DNA of 64,000 nucleotides from Stagnimonas sp965279705 (GTDB taxonomy: Bacteria > Pseudomonadota > Gammaproteobacteria > Nevskiales > Nevskiaceae), in NCBI GenBank assembly GCA_965279705.1, contig OZ257257.1, positions 3,038,001-3,102,000 on the forward strand, written 5' to 3'. A program made the translations under genes and the position numbers. The notes under the pieces were generated by a model, which was given only the letters and a program-made list of their open reading frames with translations, ran no database searches and was not told the origin of the DNA. Numbering within the stretch: position 1 is the first letter of the stretch; every line of letters starts with the position of its first letter. Shown here one piece after another: positions 24,327 through 32,750 of the stretch.

Positions 24327-25442
24327 CTAGCGGGTTTCGAGCGCTTCCAGAATGTGGCCCACCACGCGCCCCACCGCGGCACCGCTGGTGTCGCCATGCC
24401 AGCCCAGCACGAACTCTTTTTGCAGGGCGGCAAACTGGGAGTGTTGCGCGGGCGCGCGATCCATCGCGGGCAGCAACTGGTCGACCGAGTCGATGACCTC
24501 GCCGCAGTTCCACAGCGCGTAGTCGGCGCGACTCTGCCAATCCACACGCGGGCTGTTGAGAAACACGCAGGGCCGCGGCCGCGCTATGAACTCGACCGCC
24601 TGGCTGGAGGTATCACCCAGATAAATATCGGCGGCAGTGGTGTAGCTGCCATCCACCATCGCGAAGCTGTCGATGTCGCAATGCACGTGCGGATGCTGGG
24701 CGGCGGCTTCGAGAACGGCGCGCAACTCCGGCGCACCTTCGATGAGTCGCTGGTGCGGGGCGAGGATGACGTTGTAGCGCGTCTGCTCCACCAACTGCCG
24801 CACGATCTCATTCCCCCAGCCCCACCACGAGGAGCGGTGCTGCTGCCAGTGCGGCGAATACAGCACCGTCGGCCGCGCGTCAGGGAACACCGGCGGCCGC
24901 TGGTGCGACTTGCCGAAGGCGGATTTCACGTAGCCGACCACAGGCACATAGCTCGCGTCATAACCGCGTTCAAGATAAGTGCGCTGCTCGTTCTCGCTGG
25001 GCACCGGCATGCGCCAGGCGGCGCGGCGGCGGCGACCATCGCGCGCGCCCATCGAACTCGCGCCATGCAGGATGTTGAGAAAGCGCGTGCGCAGCGGCAG
25101 CAGTGTCGGAATCCATAAACTCGTTTGCTCGGCCGAGACCACTACCGGCGTGCGCAGCAGATACGGCACCAGCCGCGCCAGCATCAGCAGCTTGTTGGGC
25201 AGCGGTGGATTGCGGCCGTCCTCATAGCCGTGCAGCTCTCGATAACCCGGCGCGCGGCGGATGCGAATGGGTGCGGGGCCGAGCGTGGCCGTCCATTTGC
25301 GCAGCAGCGTCTCGTGTATCGAGGTGCTGACCCAGAGATCGATGCGCACATCGGCATGCGCCGCCAGTGCCTCAACCACCGGATAGAGATGCGGGATCAG
25401 CAGCGTCTCGCCGAGAAAGAAGAACGCAACCGGGCCTTTCAT
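24327..25442 (-). CDS. CDP-glycerol glycerophosphotransferase-like protein
   Basis: A 371-residue protein resembling TagB/TagF polymer or primer transferases of teichoic acid type. Supporting blocks are TVLYSPHWQQHRSSWWGWG (the Y/F-x-P-T/H-W region), VILAPHQRLIEG, and ADIYLGDTSSQAVEFIA, equivalent to the ADxLITDYSS motif. These enzymes transfer glycerol- or ribitol-phosphate from a CDP-linked donor at the membrane. ATG 25442 overlaps the upstream nucleotidyltransferase stop by 4 bp, implying that gene makes its donor. Its 3' end is 4 bp from the convergent glycosyltransferase. The acceptor could be the sphingolipid or another glycolipid. Confidence 0.75.
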   Translation of the reverse strand: MKGPVAFFFLGETLLIPHLYPVVEALAAHADVRIDLWVSTSIHETLLRKWTATLGPAPIRIRRAPGYRELHGYEDGRNPPLPNKLLMLARLVPYLLRTPVVVSAEQTSLWIPTLLPLRTRFLNILHGASSMGARDGRRRRAAWRMPVPSENEQRTYLERGYDASYVPVVGYVKSAFGKSHQRPPVFPDARPTVLYSPHWQQHRSSWWGWGNEIVRQLVEQTRYNVILAPHQRLIEGAPELRAVLEAAAQHPHVHCDIDSFAMVDGSYTTAADIYLGDTSSQAVEFIARPRPCVFLNSPRVDWQSRADYALWNCGEVIDSVDQLLPAMDRAPAQHSQFAALQKEFVLGWHGDTSGAAVGRVVGHILEALETR

Positions 25443-26182
25443 GGTCGCGGCCGCCGCATCGACTGGCCATCGTGGTTCTGCACCCACTGCTCGATGTCTT
25501 CGGGTCGGTCGATCTCGCACCAGAGGCCGCTGTGGTTCTCGATCGCCGTCACGCCCGCCGTGCCGGCCAGTTTGTGGATGACGGCGTGGTGATAGGCATT
25601 GTGGCCATTCTCTTCGCCAATGACGGCGGCCAAGGCCGCGCGATAAGCGCCGCCATCGGCATCCGGGCACAGCACCACGCCCAGCGAGCGGTGGCTGCTG
25701 CGGGACGCAGGTAAGTCCTTGCCGACGGCGTGCACTTTGTGGGCGGCGACTTCCACTCGCATATCGTCTTGCTCGGCATGCACCAGGCGTTCCACCAGCA
25801 GGTTCACGCCGGGGCGCATGTCGCGCAGGGCGTCCCGAATGACGGAGGCATCAAAAATGGTGTCGCCGTTCAACAGGCAGAACGGGCCACCAAGAACCTC
25901 GCGTGCCGCCCATACGCTGCCGATGCTGCTCGACACCGACCAGAACGGATTGACCATCAGCTCGACATCGCCAGGCCGACCGGATTGCGCCAGATGCTCG
26001 GCGATCTGGTTCACACGATAGCCACCGACCACCACGATCCGCTCGATGCCTGCCAAGCGCAGCGCGGCGATTTGATGGTCGAGAATCGTGCGCCCATGCA
26101 CCTCGACCAGACACTTGGGGATTTCCAGTGTCAGCGGCAGCAGGCGCGTGCCCTGGCCGGCACTGATGATGATCGCCTTCAT
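25439..26182 (-). CDS. sugar/choline-phosphate-type nucleotidyltransferase (LicC/RmlA-like)
   Basis: A 247-residue GT-A nucleotidyltransferase. It begins MKAIIISAGQGTRLLPLTLE, the G-x-G-T-R-L-x-P-L-T signature, followed by PKCLVEVHGRTILDHQIAAL; LLNGDTIFD supplies the catalytic aspartate and EIDRPEDIEQW the second metal ligand. The short form resembles LicC/HddC-like cytidylyltransferases that act on phospho-alcohols or heptose-phosphates. It is translationally coupled to the CDP-glycerol-transferase-like gene, so it probably supplies the activated donor for it. Confidence 0.8.
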   Translation of the reverse strand: MKAIIISAGQGTRLLPLTLEIPKCLVEVHGRTILDHQIAALRLAGIERIVVVGGYRVNQIAEHLAQSGRPGDVELMVNPFWSVSSSIGSVWAAREVLGGPFCLLNGDTIFDASVIRDALRDMRPGVNLLVERLVHAEQDDMRVEVAAHKVHAVGKDLPASRSSHRSLGVVLCPDADGGAYRAALAAVIGEENGHNAYHHAVIHKLAGTAGVTAIENHSGLWCEIDRPEDIEQWVQNHDGQSMRRPRP

Positions 26183-26277
26183 GCGCGGGCGCGGCAGCGG
26201 CGGATTTGCAGGAGAGTCATGTCAACAGGTCTTCAATTCAGCGCGCGATGATGCCAGAGCCGCGCTGGCTGCGGACC

Positions 26278-27927
26278 TCAAGCCGCCTGTGGCAATGCGC
26301 GCCCGATGAGTGTGGCGAAGTCGGTTTCCGCCGGCAGCGTACCGTAGACCAAGCCCTGCGCACCGCCGAGGCGCGTGGCGCAAAAGGTTTCGGCCACAGT
26401 TCGATTGCCGCCCTTGAGCAGAATTGCTCCCTGCAAGGCCAGCGCCATGCGCTCCACAACGCGACGCGCGCGCACCTCGAGTGTGGCGGTGTCTTCAAAC
26501 GCGGCCGCGAGCCAGCCCAGCTCGCGATCGAACTCGGCGTTGAGACCATGCGCAGCGGTGAGCTCCAGAAAATAAGCCTCGCGCGTCTCCGGCTCGCGCG
26601 ACAGCGCGCGCAGTACATCGAGGCACTGGATGTTGCCGCTGCCCTCCCAGATGGAATTGAGCGGCGCCTGCCGATACAGGCGCGGCAGCGGGCTCTCTTC
26701 CACATAGCCCGCGCCGCCGAGGCATTCCTGTGCCTCGTTGACGAAGGCCGGCGCGCGCTTGCACACCCAGTACTTGCCGATGGCGGTGGCGAGCCGCGCC
26801 AGTGCCGCCTCGTGCGGGTCGGTGGCGCTCGCGTCCACCGCGCGGGCGACGCGGAAGGTGAGTGCAGTCGCCGCCTCCGACTCCAGCGCCAAGTCAGCCA
26901 GCACATTGCGCATCAGCGGCTGGTCGATGAGCTTCTTGCCGAAGGCCGCGCGGTGCTGCGTGTGGTGCAGCGCCTGCACCAGGGCTTGGCGCATCAGCGA
27001 GGCCGAGCCGATCATGCAGTCGAGTCGCGTGAGCGCCACCATCTCTAGAATGGTGGCGATACCGCGGCCCTCCGGCCCCACGCGCTCGGCCCAGGCCCCG
27101 CAAAACTCCACCTCGCTGGAGGCATTGCTCCAGTCGCCCAGCTTGTCTTTGAGGCGCTGGATGCGGATGGCGTTGCGCGTGCCGTCTGGCCGCATCTTGG
27201 GGGCGAGAAAGCAGGTGATGCCGGAATCCGTATAGGCCAGCACCAGCCAGGCGTCGCACATGGGCGCGGAGAAGAACCATTTGTGGCCGACGATCTCGTA
27301 CGTCCCATCGGCCTGCAGATAAGCCTTGGTCGTATTGGCGCGCACGTCCGAGCCGCCCTGCTTCTCGGTCATGCCCATGCCGACGGTGAGCGTGGTCTTG
27401 GCAAGCGCGGGGCGCACAACCGGGTCGTATTCCGCCCCCGCCACGCGCGGCACCCAGGCTTGCGCCAGTGCCGGCTCGTGCTGCAGCGCGGCGACGCAGG
27501 CATAGGTCATGGTCAGCGGGCAGCTAGTGCCCTGATCCGCCTGATTGTGCAGAAACGCCAGCCCGGCCCGTGCCACATGCGCGCCCGGCTTGCCCGCATG
27601 GCGCCAGGCATAGCCCGCGACGCCGTGCGTAATGCCGAGCGCCATGATGCGGTGATAAGCGGGGTGAAACTCCACCTCGTCCAGCCGGTGCCCGCAGCGG
27701 TCGAAGAGCTTGAGCTTGGGCTTGTTCTCGTTGGCCGTCGTGCCCAGTTCCATCAACTCGCCGCCGGCGATGGCGCCGTAGGCCAGCAAGTCCGCCTCAC
27801 CCCAGCCGCCACCCTCGCGCGCAACTGCCTCGCGCAGTGCGAGATCGCTGGCGTAGAGGTTCAGGTCGCGCAGCGGCGGGGCTTGGTTATCGACGGTGTG
27901 GGTGAGGAATTGGGCGGCGGTGGGCAT
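26278..27927 (-). CDS. acyl-CoA dehydrogenase family protein, AidB-like
   Basis: FAD-containing acyl-CoA dehydrogenase of 549 residues, matching AidB (541). VGMGMTEKQGGSDVRANTTK and HKWFFSAPMCDAWLVLA are near-identical in style to AidB, and ECLGGAGYVEESPLPRLYRQ closes the dehydrogenase core. AidB is an alkylation-inducible flavoprotein that binds DNA, with weak isovaleryl-CoA dehydrogenase activity. It is not next to the Ada/AlkA genes here (they are at 56-58 kb). It lies 95 bp upstream of the nucleotidyltransferase on the same strand but is probably unrelated to it. Confidence 0.85.
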   Translation of the reverse strand: MPTAAQFLTHTVDNQAPPLRDLNLYASDLALREAVAREGGGWGEADLLAYGAIAGGELMELGTTANENKPKLKLFDRCGHRLDEVEFHPAYHRIMALGITHGVAGYAWRHAGKPGAHVARAGLAFLHNQADQGTSCPLTMTYACVAALQHEPALAQAWVPRVAGAEYDPVVRPALAKTTLTVGMGMTEKQGGSDVRANTTKAYLQADGTYEIVGHKWFFSAPMCDAWLVLAYTDSGITCFLAPKMRPDGTRNAIRIQRLKDKLGDWSNASSEVEFCGAWAERVGPEGRGIATILEMVALTRLDCMIGSASLMRQALVQALHHTQHRAAFGKKLIDQPLMRNVLADLALESEAATALTFRVARAVDASATDPHEAALARLATAIGKYWVCKRAPAFVNEAQECLGGAGYVEESPLPRLYRQAPLNSIWEGSGNIQCLDVLRALSREPETREAYFLELTAAHGLNAEFDRELGWLAAAFEDTATLEVRARRVVERMALALQGAILLKGGNRTVAETFCATRLGGAQGLVYGTLPAETDFATLIGRALPQAA

Positions 27928-28010
27928 GGCGGGAGTGCGGCTTCAAAGTGGTGGCCGATGGTAGCGCCGCAGCACTCCCTTCTGGGCTGCTAGCCCCATC
28001 ACAAAGACTT

Positions 28011-28035
28011 CCTTACAATCAGATCACTTGTAAGG
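28011..28035. promoter_or_regulatory. operator palindrome of vapBC
   Basis: Perfect inverted repeat CCTTACAA / TTGTAAGG separated by 9 bp. The left arm contains TTACAAT, a plausible -10 box, and the right arm overlaps the AAGGAG Shine-Dalgarno of vapB. This is what an autoregulating antitoxin operator looks like. Confidence 0.75.
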
Positions 28036-28043
28036 AGATCGCA

Positions 28044-28271
28044 ATGTCCGAAGCCGCCATGACCAGCAAGGGTCAGATCACCATTCCCGCTGACATCCGC
28101 AAGGCGCTGGGCCTCATCGCCGGCGAGCGCGTGGTGTTCACGCAACTCGATGACGGCTCGACGGTGATGCGCGCCAAGACCCGCTCACTGGCCGAGATCA
28201 AGGGCTTGTTGAAAGCACCCAAGAGCCGCCGCAAGGTGAGTCTGGACGACATGCGCATCGGCCAACGCTGA
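28044..28271 (+). CDS. vapB: AbrB-type antitoxin
   Basis: A 75-residue SpoVT/AbrB swapped-hairpin protein: MTSKGQITIPADIRKALGL is the classic MazE/AbrB/VapB N-terminal DNA-binding motif, and the basic C-terminal tail (LKAPKSRRKVSLDDM) is the likely toxin-binding part. It should neutralise the PIN toxin encoded 1 bp downstream and repress the operon through the palindrome just upstream. ATG 28044 has a strong AAGGAG 7 bp before it. The stop codon overlaps the toxin start (TGATG). Confidence 0.9.
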   Translation: MSEAAMTSKGQITIPADIRKALGLIAGERVVFTQLDDGSTVMRAKTRSLAEIKGLLKAPKSRRKVSLDDMRIGQR

Positions 28272-28672
28272 TGGCGGGCCTCGACACCAACATCCTTATC
28301 CGCTGGCTAGTGGACGACGACAGCGGGCAGTCGCAGCGCATCGAAACCTTGTTCAAGTCCGCCACCCGCCAGGGTCGCTCTCTGTTCGTGCCACTCACAG
28401 TGATGCTGGAGCTGGAGTGGGTGCTGCGCTCGCGCTATGAGTTCAGCAAGCCAGACCTATTGCTGGCAATCAATACCCTACTGGAAACCCGGGAGCTGGA
28501 GTTCCAAGCCGAGCCAGCACTAGAGCGCGCCTTGCACCAATACCGGCAAGGCACCGCTGACTTTGCGGACTGCCTGCACGCCGGTACTTGCTGGGCCGAA
28601 GGCAAGACGCCGATGCTGACTTTGGATGCCAAGGCAGCACGATTAGCGGATGCGGAATTGCTGCCGGCCTGA
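28271..28672 (+). CDS. vapC: PIN-domain ribonuclease toxin
   Basis: VapC-family toxin of 133 residues, expected to cleave tRNA or rRNA in a Mg-dependent manner. The PIN acidic residues are visible: Asp5 in GLDTNIL, Glu near residue 44 in MLELEWVL, Asp in GTADFADCLHAG and Asp in MLTLDAKAA. It overlaps vapB by 1 bp. The pair sits alone between the aidB-like gene and mfd, a typical spot for a small mobile module, though no direct repeats or integrase are seen. Confidence 0.9.
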   Translation: MAGLDTNILIRWLVDDDSGQSQRIETLFKSATRQGRSLFVPLTVMLELEWVLRSRYEFSKPDLLLAINTLLETRELEFQAEPALERALHQYRQGTADFADCLHAGTCWAEGKTPMLTLDAKAARLADAELLPA

Positions 28673-28684
28673 ACCTAATGACCA

Positions 28685-28694
28685 GGGGGGGGGG
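28685..28694 (+). repeat. G10 homopolymer
   Basis: Ten consecutive G bases 13 bp after the vapC stop and about 80 bp upstream of mfd. Such tracts slip during replication, and may also be an assembly error. It lies 12 bp upstream of a -35-like box. Confidence 0.9.
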
Positions 28695-28706
28695 ATTCAT
28701 ATCCGC

Positions 28707-28737
28707 CTGACATGAAAGCACCGCGAAAGCCGATAAT
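28707..28737 (+). promoter_or_regulatory. weak candidate promoter for mfd
   Basis: CTGACA (28707-28712, 5/6) and GATAAT (28732-28737, 5/6) lie 19 bp apart, a longer than ideal spacing. It is the only promoter-like pair in the vapC-mfd gap and lies 36 bp before the mfd start. Confidence 0.35.
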
Positions 28738-28773
28738 CGCGTCCCTTTTATTGCTGTTCGAGCCCGCCTAAAT

Positions 28774-31700
28774 ATGGCCTCGTCGTTGCTCCCTGCCTTT
28801 TCTAAATCCGATGATTCCGCAATTGGCCGGCCACTCCCGGCCAGCGCCTTAGCGATGGCCGTCGCCAGCAAAGTGCAGCACCACGCCGGCCTCGTGGTGG
28901 CGGTGGCGGGTGACGAGCAGGAGGCTTATCGGCTGGAGGCGGAGCTGCGCTTCTTTCTCGGCAGCGATGCGGGCGAGTGGCCGGTGGTGCATTTGCAGGA
29001 CACCGAAACCCTGCCCTTCGACCCGTTCTCGCCGCATCAGGAAATCCTTTCGGAGCGACTTGCCGCGCTGCATCGCCTGCCCGACACGCATCGCGGTGCG
29101 CTGATCGTCACCGCCGATGCGCTGCTGCAGCGCCTGCCGCCGGTGGCCTGGTTGCAGGGGCGCACGTTCTTCTTGAAACAGGGGCAGAAGCTCGATGCGA
29201 TCAGCCTGCGCGAGCGGCTGGTGGCGGCGGGCTATGCGAGCGTGTCGCAGGTGCAGAGCCAGGGTGAGTTCGCACTGCGCGGCTCGCTGCTCGATCTCTT
29301 CCCCATGGGCTCGCCCGAGGCCTTCCGCCTCGATTTCTTCGACGACGAGATCGAGTCGATCAAGCGCTTCGACCCCGACACCCAGCGCTCGCAAGGCGTG
29401 ATGAAGGAGGTGCGGCTGCTGCCCGCGCGCGAGTTCCCGACCGACCGCGAGGGCATCGAGACCTTTCGCCGCAACTACCGGGAATACTTCCCCGGCGATC
29501 TGACGCGCTCGCGCATCTATGCGGAGGTGAGCAAGGCGCTGATGCCGGGCGGCATCGAGGCCTACCTGCCGTTGTTCTTCCCGCAGCGCGAAACCGCGGT
29601 GCTGGCGGACTATCTGCCGAAAGACAGTCTCTGGCTGGCGCTGGATGATCTCGATGCGCGGCTCGCGGCCGACTGGCAGCAGATCGACGAGCGGCGGGAT
29701 CGCTACGACGGCAATCTCGAACGGCCCTTGATGCAGGCGGCGGACGTGTTCCTGTCGCCCGCGCAGGCTGCCGAGCAGCTGGCGCGCTTCCCGCTGCAGC
29801 GCGTGGGCACGGCGAGCGATGACGCGGAGGCTATGCAGTTGGTGGCGGGTGGCGGCGAAGAGATCAAGGCGCTGCTGCGCGAGCGTACGACGACGCGCTT
29901 TCTGTTCTTGGCCGAATCGGCGGGCCGCCGCGAGGCGGTGGTGCAGTGGCTGAAGCCGCTGGGCTTGATCCCGCGCGCGTACGAGTCCTTCGCGGACTTC
30001 ATGACCGACGGCGCGCGCGTGGGTGTTTCGCTGGGCCCGGTGCAAGACAGCTTGCTGGTGCCGGCGCTCGGCATCGCGCTGATTGCCGAAGCGCAGCTGT
30101 TCGGCCTCACTGCGCCGCAGCAACAGTTGAAGCGCCGCGCCAAGGCGCGCGATCCAGAAACCATTTTGCGGGACTTGAGCAGCTTGGTCGTCGGCTCACC
30201 GGTGGTGCATGTCGAGCATGGCGTCGGGCGCTATCGCGGGCTCATCACGCTCGACTCCGGTGGCGTGACCAACGAATACCTGGTGCTGGAGTATTCGGAT
30301 GGCGACAAGCTCTACGTGCCGGTCGGCTCGCTGGCGCAGATTCACCGCTATACCGGCAGCGAGGCCGAGGCCGCACCGCTGCACTCGCTCGGCAACGAGC
30401 GCTGGGAAAAGGCGCAGAAGAAGGCACGCGAGAAAGCGCACGACGTCGCCGCCGAGCTGCTCAAGATTCAGGCGCGGCGCAGCGCCAAGCCGGGACTCAA
30501 GCTCGATCTCGACAGTGTGGATTACGAACGCTTCGTCGCGGCCTTTCCCTTCACCACCACGCCCGACCAGCAGACCGCCATCGACGCAGTGCTGGCCGAT
30601 CTGCAACTCGAAAAACCGATGGATCGCGTCATCTGCGGCGATGTCGGTTTCGGCAAGACCGAAGTCGCCTTGCGCGCGACCTTTGCGGTGGCGCGTGCGG
30701 GCCGGCAGGTCTGCGTGCTCGCACCCACCACGCTGCTCGCCGAGCAGCACGCCAAGAATTTCTCCGACCGCTTTGCCGAATGGCCGATTCGTGTTGCCGC
30801 GCTCTCACGTCTGCGCACGACCAAGGAGCAGAACGCCGCGCTCAAGGAGCTGGCCGAGGGCAAGCTCGATGTCGTCATCGGCACCCATCGCCTCTTGCAG
30901 CCGGATATCCAGTTCAAGGATCTGGGCCTGGTGGTGGTGGATGAAGAGCACCGCTTCGGCGTGCGCCACAAGGAGCGGCTGAAGAACCTGCGCGCGGAGG
31001 TGGACCTGCTCACGCTCACCGCCACGCCGATCCCCCGCACGCTCAACATGAGCCTCGCGGGCCTGCGCGACATGAGCATCATCGCCACGCCACCGCCCTC
31101 GCGCCAAGCGATCAAAACGACGGTTGCGGAGTGGGACAACGGCCTCGTCTACGAGGCCTGCCTGCGGGAGCTGAAGCGCGGTGGGCAGATCTACTTTTTG
31201 CACAACGAAGTGCGCGACATCGAGCTGTTCGCCGACAACATCCAGAAGCTGGTGCCCGAGGGCAAGGTGCGCTTTGCGCACGGCCAGATGCGCGAGCGCG
31301 AGCTGGAGCAGGTGATGCTCGACTTCTATCACAACCGCTTCAACATTCTGGTCTGCACCACCATCATCGAGAGCGGCATCGACGTGCCCTCGGCGAATAC
31401 GATCCTCATCGACCGCGCGGACATGCTGGGCCTGGCCCAGCTGCACCAGCTGCGTGGGCGCGTCGGCCGCAGTCACCACCGCGCCTATGCCTACATGATG
31501 GTGCCGTCCAAGCGCGCGCTCACACCCGATGCGCAGAAGCGGCTCGATGCAATCGAAGAGCTGGGCGATCTCGGCAGTGGCTTCGCACTCGCCACCCACG
31601 ACTTGGAGATTCGCGGTGCGGGCGAGCTACTTGGCAGCGAGCAGACCGGGCAGATCGAGGAGGTCGGCTTCACGCTCTACAGCGAACTGCTGGCGCGTGC

Positions 31701-32187
31701 GGTGCGGGCGATTCAGAAGGGCAAGCTCGATGACGAGCCCTTTGGTCACAGCGCCTGCGAGGTGGATCTCTCCGCCTCGGCGCTGATCCCCGGCGAATAC
31801 GTCGATGACATCGCCACCCGCCTCACGCTCTACAAGCGGGTGTCGGAAGCCAAGGACGAAGACGCATTGCGCGAGCTGCAAGTCGAGTTCATCGACCGCT
31901 TTGGCCTACTGCCGCAGCAGGTCGAGCGCCTGTTCGACCAGGCCAGCCTGCGCGCCAAGGCCGAGCCGCTGGGCCTGAAAAAACTGCGCGCCCACGCCAA
32001 GGGCGCGGTGCTGGAGTTCGGGCCGAACCCCAAGATCGACTCGATGAAACTCATCAAGCTCATGCAGGCGCAGCCCAAGGTCTACAAGCTCGAAGGCCAG
32101 AAGAAACTGCACATCACGGCCGAGATGCCCACCGTCGAAGGTCGCGTCGAGAGTCTGAGCAAGTTGCTGACGACACTCGCGGGATGA
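28774..32187 (+). CDS. mfd: transcription-repair coupling factor Mfd
   Basis: Superfamily 2 DNA translocase that removes stalled RNA polymerase at lesions and recruits UvrA. The 1137 residues are close to E. coli Mfd (1148). Order of domains: UvrB-like N-terminus (LPFDPFSPHQEILSERL, FPMGSPEAFRLDFFDDEIES), RNA polymerase-interacting domain (VHVEHGVGRYRGLITLD), helicase core (Walker A GDVGFGKTEVALRATF, DEEHRFG, TATPIPRTL, TTIIESGIDVPSANT, QLRGRVGRS) and C-terminal UvrA-inhibiting domain. csiV follows with a 4-bp overlap. Confidence 0.97.
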   Translation: MASSLLPAFSKSDDSAIGRPLPASALAMAVASKVQHHAGLVVAVAGDEQEAYRLEAELRFFLGSDAGEWPVVHLQDTETLPFDPFSPHQEILSERLAALHRLPDTHRGALIVTADALLQRLPPVAWLQGRTFFLKQGQKLDAISLRERLVAAGYASVSQVQSQGEFALRGSLLDLFPMGSPEAFRLDFFDDEIESIKRFDPDTQRSQGVMKEVRLLPAREFPTDREGIETFRRNYREYFPGDLTRSRIYAEVSKALMPGGIEAYLPLFFPQRETAVLADYLPKDSLWLALDDLDARLAADWQQIDERRDRYDGNLERPLMQAADVFLSPAQAAEQLARFPLQRVGTASDDAEAMQLVAGGGEEIKALLRERTTTRFLFLAESAGRREAVVQWLKPLGLIPRAYESFADFMTDGARVGVSLGPVQDSLLVPALGIALIAEAQLFGLTAPQQQLKRRAKARDPETILRDLSSLVVGSPVVHVEHGVGRYRGLITLDSGGVTNEYLVLEYSDGDKLYVPVGSLAQIHRYTGSEAEAAPLHSLGNERWEKAQKKAREKAHDVAAELLKIQARRSAKPGLKLDLDSVDYERFVAAFPFTTTPDQQTAIDAVLADLQLEKPMDRVICGDVGFGKTEVALRATFAVARAGRQVCVLAPTTLLAEQHAKNFSDRFAEWPIRVAALSRLRTTKEQNAALKELAEGKLDVVIGTHRLLQPDIQFKDLGLVVVDEEHRFGVRHKERLKNLRAEVDLLTLTATPIPRTLNMSLAGLRDMSIIATPPPSRQAIKTTVAEWDNGLVYEACLRELKRGGQIYFLHNEVRDIELFADNIQKLVPEGKVRFAHGQMRERELEQVMLDFYHNRFNILVCTTIIESGIDVPSANTILIDRADMLGLAQLHQLRGRVGRSHHRAYAYMMVPSKRALTPDAQKRLDAIEELGDLGSGFALATHDLEIRGAGELLGSEQTGQIEEVGFTLYSELLARAVRAIQKGKLDDEPFGHSACEVDLSASALIPGEYVDDIATRLTLYKRVSEAKDEDALRELQVEFIDRFGLLPQQVERLFDQASLRAKAEPLGLKKLRAHAKGAVLEFGPNPKIDSMKLIKLMQAQPKVYKLEGQKKLHITAEMPTVEGRVESLSKLLTTLAG

Positions 32188-32738
32188 CACGTCTCGCCAT
32201 CGCTCTGCTGGCCATTGCACTGCCGCTCAGTGCAATGGCCGAGCGGCTACGGGTAGATGTGTTGATCTTCTTGAACCCGCTCTCGGCCGAGGAACAGGGC
32301 ACCGCGCCGCGCCACCCGCAGGACGAGCGCGCACTCAGCCTCGACGATGCGCCCGGCCTGGCCTATGCCGGCATCACGCTGCTGCCCGCCAACACCAGCA
32401 CGCTGGCGGCCGAGTGGGCCATGCTCACCGCCAGCAAGCGTTACAAGCCGCTGCTGCGACTCAGCTGGGTGCAGGAGTCACCGTCTTCAGCGAATGGCCC
32501 AGCGCTGCGTCTTGAGCTGCCGGGCGGCGATCGCCTGAGCGGCGTCAGCGGCTGGCTGCGTCTGCAGGGCGGCCGCAACATCGCGCTCTCGGCCGACCTC
32601 GAAGCAGTGCAGCCAGGGCCAGATCGCCAGCCGCTCGGCCTGCGCCTGCAAGAGCGCCGCACGCTGGCGCTGGACACGCTGCACTATCTGGATAGCCCGC
32701 GTATCGGCGTGCTGGCGCGCGTCATCTCGGCGCGCTGA
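32184..32738 (+). CDS. csiV: CsiV family periplasmic protein
   Basis: A 184-residue exported protein with an 18-residue signal peptide (MTRLAIALLAIALPLSAMA, cut before ERLRVD). VDVLIFLNP, GLAYAGITLLP and YKPLLRLSWVQ match the CsiV family, first found in Shewanella as an inhibitor-type regulator of the Rcs/peptidoglycan system and nearly always encoded directly after mfd in gammaproteobacteria. The start overlaps the mfd stop by 4 bp (ATGA). The family is small and poorly known; context makes the call firm. Confidence 0.82.
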   Translation: MTRLAIALLAIALPLSAMAERLRVDVLIFLNPLSAEEQGTAPRHPQDERALSLDDAPGLAYAGITLLPANTSTLAAEWAMLTASKRYKPLLRLSWVQESPSSANGPALRLELPGGDRLSGVSGWLRLQGGRNIALSADLEAVQPGPDRQPLGLRLQERRTLALDTLHYLDSPRIGVLARVISAR

Positions 32739-32750
32739 CGCGCCTGGAAC

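Noticed and set aside
28849..30123. - strand open frame of 424 codons inside mfd
   Set aside because: Composition is Gln/Arg/His-rich shadow coding; mfd domains are continuous on the + strand.
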